A stretch of 64,000 nt of DNA from Siphonodentalium dalli (Eukaryota; Mollusca; Scaphopoda; Gadilida; Siphonodentaliidae). The position numbers and the translations under genes are program-made. The stretch spans positions 18,416,991 through 18,480,990 of the forward strand of contig CP136061.1 in the NCBI GenBank assembly GCA_032622095.1, read 5' to 3'. Under the pieces are notes generated by a model. That model was not told the DNA's origin. It did not search any database and was given only the letters and a program-made list of their open reading frames with translations. Below are positions 41,401 through 47,400 of the stretch, one piece after another. Numbering within the stretch: the stretch's first letter is position 1; every line of letters begins with the position of its first letter.

Positions 41401-44400
41401 CATTCCTATAATAGATTAGAAATTTGTTCCCATCCTCTATAGTCCTGCCGAATGTTGCTCGTGCTATTCTCTGAATTTGAACTGAACTTTATTAGATATT
41501 CTTGGCTGTTTGTACATATTGTTTAGCCTTCTTATCAAATTTGTGGAAAAAACAAATTATAAACCTGTGAATATGTAACCCAACCTGCCGAGTATTCGTT
41601 TCTAGGCAATATAGTTAGTCCCCGTCGTCAAAAGTGAGCGGTGTCAATACTGTCAAGAATCAATACTGCATACGCCATGAGTTATGAGTATGGTGATAAT
41701 GATGTCAGGGTGTAATTTTATACCCATGGCTATATTTAAAGTGCCATAAACGAGACAGGCCGAGTGGTTAGTGTTAGACAGGCCGAGTGGTTAGTGTTAG
41801 ACAGGCCGAGTGGTTAGTGTTAGACAGGCCGAGTGGTTAGTGTTAGACAGGCCGAGTGGTTAGTGTTAGACAGGCCGAGTGGTTAGTGTTAGACAGGCCG
41901 AGTGGTTAGTGTTTGGCTTGTAGTTGCTGTCAACACAGAGGTACAGTAATGCCCTAAATAATCGACTCCTTAACCACAGCAGAATTATGGGTAATTTTTC
42001 CGGATTTAGTTGGAAATATGGCTTGTTGCCATTTATCGGAAAGCTCTCAGTGAGAGCTTTCCGATGAATGGCAACAAGCCATATTTACGACAAAATCCTG
42101 AAAATTTACCCATAATTCTGCTGTGGTTAAGGGGTCAATTATTTAGGGCATTACTGTTTCAAGTTAAGCAGAATGTGACGGTATATACTGTTACACGCTG
42201 TTCAAAGATCACACCTACTAGTAGTTGTGACCCTTGAGCAAGGTCGCTTGTTCTGTGACTGCATTGTACCACTCAGGGTGCTTCCTGATTGGAGGATGGA
42301 CATGGCGACAATGGTGTCATGCACTATGGCCGGGGTAATAATTGGTGTAAAGCGCATTGAAATAAATTAATTGTGGAATGCGATTTTAATATAAATGAAT
42401 CGATTGTTATTATTAAATGAGAAAATTCTTATGTTTCAATGCATGAATTCAGCTTCATCAGTCACAGTGACCTAAATAATTTCAGTAGTATCATGTCGGT
42501 ACTGATATTCCACTATTGTTAGCACATAGCGACTTATCATCGCACCTATTGTGCTTTTAAGTATAAAATCAGTAGGGTAGCATTTCTTTAGCGTTTCTCA
42601 CATAGTCTGAGGTCTTTCCCCAAAGCTAAGTTATGATTGCTAATATATGAACATTTTGTCATATTGTTATAAAAATGTGAGCACCTAAAACGTGCCACAG
42701 AATCAACAAAAAAATGAAAAACTACACATTATAAATAAAACTAAAATCTTCACAGTAAAAATGTGCACGGAGCACAGGTGGAACCGTGTTATGTTGGTTA
42801 TGATCATTCATTTTCTTGACCTTTAGGTTGAGTTTTGTTTCTTTTGAAAAACATATCTTTATACAGGGTTTCCGCCAGGGGGAAATAAATGAGTCCGTAT
42901 TGGAGAAACACATAACGCGACGGGACGACCATGGTTCGTTCTGTCGGGCGAAAATTTTGTTATTTGACACTTAAAAGTAGCCATTTCCTTGCACCTGAGT
43001 GTCCCACAAAGCGATCCAAAGCTACATATATTATGCAAGTCGATCATTTCTGTGGGTGCATTAATTATGTTGATGGTATACAAATAATTAATCATGTAAT
43101 TACGTACGTATAAGACTGCCGTCTGATTGAATACTACATGTATATAAATAACGAGATACGAGTTACAGTGTTTACACATTTATAACTTGCAATAAGATAT
43201 AATGAATATAAACAATAAAAAGCATCTACGCATTGACCAATAATACCACGCAAGGAGAATTGAATAAAGTATTTTTTAGAATATCAAGTAGCGTCCGTGG
43301 AAATTAAACTGACAGGATTATGTACATGTATTCTGTCAATCGTAAAACTCTTTGTGTGCTGTGACGTCATACTGCAGGGTTTGTCTGGAGTATATTTTTA
43401 TAGCGGCGAAATACGAATGGTAGCGAAGTCTTTCACTCGGAACGCGTAGCTTGTTCAATAGTCTGTACAGGCCAACAACTGACGATCGACCGCAGCTATA
43501 GAACAGAGTTTTAGCCAACGTTCTATAAAATATAATTGAGTTTCGGCTGGAAATGTGAACATCTGCGTCGTTGATTGTGCTTGGGGACACAGGCGAGACA
43601 ACGAAACTATTATTGACTTACTTTGACTTTATCTCCATATTGGGGGGGGGGTATGTGTTTGTGTTTATCCTCCATGCGTGTAATGGCTCAAATGAATGGT
43701 GTTGTCACTATGAATTTGCGCTATAAAGACAGGACAGGTTCCGTATTATTGTGAAATAAATCACTTTGGGATTTTGTTGAGTGTGCATGGCAATATACGC
43801 ATAATAATCAACACACGTAGAGAATCACATGTTTTTTTCAGGAACTTCACTGACATCGAACTCAAAACAAATGATAATACAGCAATAAGATAAATGATCA
43901 ACATTGAGTAGTTTCATCCACGAAAATCCCGTGCATAAAAATGTCCCGACTCAGCAATTGTGTGTTCTTTGATCCAATTATGTAATTGTACGATAGGACG
44001 GGGTCTTCGAGTCTGAGTAGTTTCATCCATGGAATCCCGTGCACAAAAACATCAGTACTCAACAGTCCGGCATTCTTTGATGTTACCGCGACATGTATTA
44101 CGCTGTATCTAATGTCGCTATTTGACCCGCTTTTTCACCAGTATTCTGTTTAACTCCCGTTGCAGCCAAAAATTTGTTACGACATATTGCTACTGGCATT
44201 TGGTACATGCATGAATCAAACAGATCATCTGCGAGGGGAATGGGTCCGTGTGACGGACACGCAGCCGGCCTGGCGGAACTCCTGCTTTATAGTTCAGCTA
44301 CAGAGATTAAGTAATTTGGGCACAAATTTAGCATTTTCATCTATCTCTATATACTCTCACACGCCTGGCTTACTGGCATTAAAGAATTTGTGATTCAATC

Positions 44401-47400
44401 TTCACCACAGTACTGCACAGTAGGGATCTTTAACGTGCGCACAATGTTGTACATGGGACAGCCATTAGCATTGACTCCCGACTGAGAGTGTGCCAAGCGT
44501 AATGTCATCCCTAGTCATGATATTACGAGACAAATTAGGAGAGGAGGTATGACATTCGCCAAGTACGTATTTTGTCTGAGATTCTTTTACTTCTGGAATC
44601 GTTCTCAGAGCATTGTTTGTGGCATCGATGCATTCGATGGTTGATTCGTGTTGCCCAATGCCCATGGTACAGGGAATTCAGATGGCGACAAAAAGCATGA
44701 CCGATAATATGTAAGATTTGAACCATCAACCGTTCTGAAGGTGTAGTCATACAGGATGACGGTACATATGTATTATTCTCAACCCAAAAGGGTTGTTTTA
44801 CGGTATTGCGTAAGCGACGCAAGTATAGTTGTGACGTCAGTAATTTATATACCCCATCAACATGAAAAAATTGTTTTTACATCTGGGCGATTCAGACCTA
44901 CAATGTATGGGGCCTTATGGTGGCCGCCATGTTGGAATAGAATTGACAAATTAATAAAACGAATTTATTTTTCTTCTTCGATCAGCCTCCCCATAGCAAC
45001 ACTATTAAATTTGAAACACAAAATCAACCTTATTCAAAATTAAATGCTTAATGTGGATTTATCTGACACGGGCGCATAGCATTCGGCAAACCTCGCCAGA
45101 TTCCGTACCGTTAAAGTTTGAAAATTACGTCCCCTGGCAGGCCATAGCAACGTTGGAAATGATGACGTAATTTCTTTACAAAATGGTGGCGCTCTCTTAT
45201 TTGCGAAATTTGAAATTGCTTGTTATTGTTATCGCTCGTATTATAAATGTACAACGGTATCACAGCACGTAAGCGTTAAGAACAAACGAGAAAGCACAAG
45301 CGAAGATAGCACAACGATCCCATTACTGGAATGACTTTAGAGTCAAAGAAGTCAAAAGAAGAAGAATAACAACAACACTAGAAGTAGAAGAACTTGTTTT
45401 GAACTTGGAAGTTTAAAAGTGAAAATCAGTCAGTCGGAAAGAAACTCAATTACGAATCTGTGACTGAAAAAAATATGAAAATGAAGGTCACTGGAGTGAA
45501 ATGTGGACTGGTCTGTGCAGACTGATCACCACAGCGATTTGACTTGTTCTGTTATTGTTCAGTTTTAAGTTTGTTTTCACCTGGACTGGTTAGACTTAGA
45601 GTTGCAACTGCAAGCGGCAAATTGTTCAGTCTACTAACTAACTACTTCTCTAAATAGTAAATTTAATTGTTAATATCTAACACTGTCAGGTGAAGCCTCA
45701 ACTTGGGTCAAGGAAATCAGAAAATGGACATTTTACAGCTGACTGATTTACTCAGTATAGACAGTATAGTTCAGTCATGAACCGTTGAACGTAGCACGTA
45801 GCTGGAACTTGTGGAAGCAGTATTCGATGAAAGCGGTCATGTGGCCTTCTAATCTAATAATATTAGGATTGTATTAGTCAATTTAGTGATTACAGATTAG
45901 TAAATTTAGTTATCAACAACTTCAGGCTCAGCCTCACCCACTCACTGTGAATGTGACTCAGGTCAAAATTTAATTCTAGCCATCTACAGAGCAGTCAACA
46001 CACAGATGTAACAAACATGTAAAGCCCAGTGAATTGGTGACTAACAAAGTGAGTCGTTTATCTTCTTGTTGAGTGAAGGAAAAGAAGAACATATCCCAAT
46101 CCCACTTGGTCTCAGCACACTGCAGAGTTCATGCAGTGACTGGTGAGAGGATATGCTTCTGGGCCAACTTTCCATCTGTGTGTATGAATTCTGTTTCCTG
46201 TGATGGACACATCAAGTTAAATATAATAATTATAATGCACGGTGATTAGTTTTAGCATTCTCACATATTAAATAATTCATTATTTTAACACTGTGTTCTT
46301 GATTTAAACCTTAAGCATTAAGCGGGAGCTTGACCAGCATGGCTAGCATATATATTAACTAGTGGCTATTTGTGGAAAAATTATTAAATATAGCCCTGCG
46401 TACTTACTATTGTCGACTTGACACATTGGGATTGGAATAATATGTATGCTAAATATAATAATTCCAGGCCAACTTAGTTGAACTGTCACGACCTTCTTGT
46501 TATACATATACATGACTAATGAGGCAATCATATAAATGTTAAATTTAGTAGCATTTTCTCAGACCATGCCATGAATATCTATGTATCTATGCCCATCAAG
46601 AATGATATATTCCATCAGTAAAAAGTTTTTTCTGTTGCGATAGGGAAGTAACTAGTACAGTTAATAAATTATGAAGTACCTTTCATTAATAATGTGTGTC
46701 ATAGAATGTGAAGATCCAACTTTGAAATGGCAAGATTTAAATGACTTTGTGGTGGATTTTTCTTTGCGTCCCTCATACTATATAAATGTCATTCCTCATG
46801 GGCAATTATTAAAATGTTTATATACTATCAGATGCCTAACAATAGTGTCAGCATGTGCCGCATGATTAGTAATTTCAGATAAAATTCTCAACGATCATTA
46901 AGTTTTTTCGCATAGAGACATATATAGAATTAAATTTAAATAGAATTAAATTTCCATCAATATTGTTAATTTCAGTCTAGGTCTCCGCTATCACTATTAT
47001 TGACCATCACAATGCTTAGACATCTGAGAGTACGATATAAGCTCACAAAAGTCATGAACAAGCATGCAATCTCGAGCTGGGACCACCCTTAATACTTGTT
47101 TCTCATCATCTACTTCACAGAAGGGGTCACCCCTAAGTAGTAACCGTATAGCAAACACACCGAACATACCACTATTGCACAATGACATCAGTTTGTTTGA
47201 TCTAAATTATTTAGCCCCAAAACAATAGTCATTTGGCAAATTATCTCATTCCTTTTCGAAGTGCTGTCATCTACTGAAGTTGGATCCTACCAGGGCCATA
47301 AATTATGTCTCAGTGAGTCATTGTGTCCCATCCATGTAAATCGCTGAAAGTCAAGCATACATAAACCTCTATAAATAAATCAGATGTGGCTATGTGAAAT

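Noticed and set aside
41754..41914. Cluster of tRNA genes
   Set aside because: Only a box A-like 23-bp segment is repeated. There is no cloverleaf or acceptor stem, and the context is a SINE.
43336..43590. Candidate WASHC4 exon 1 in intron 1
   Set aside because: The protein does not match the SWIP N-terminus and phases do not fit exon 2. The correct exon 1 was found at 49514-49574.
43612..43638. ATGGAGATAAAGTC followed by GTAAGT as an alternative first exon
   Set aside because: Splicing to exon 2 would be out of frame.
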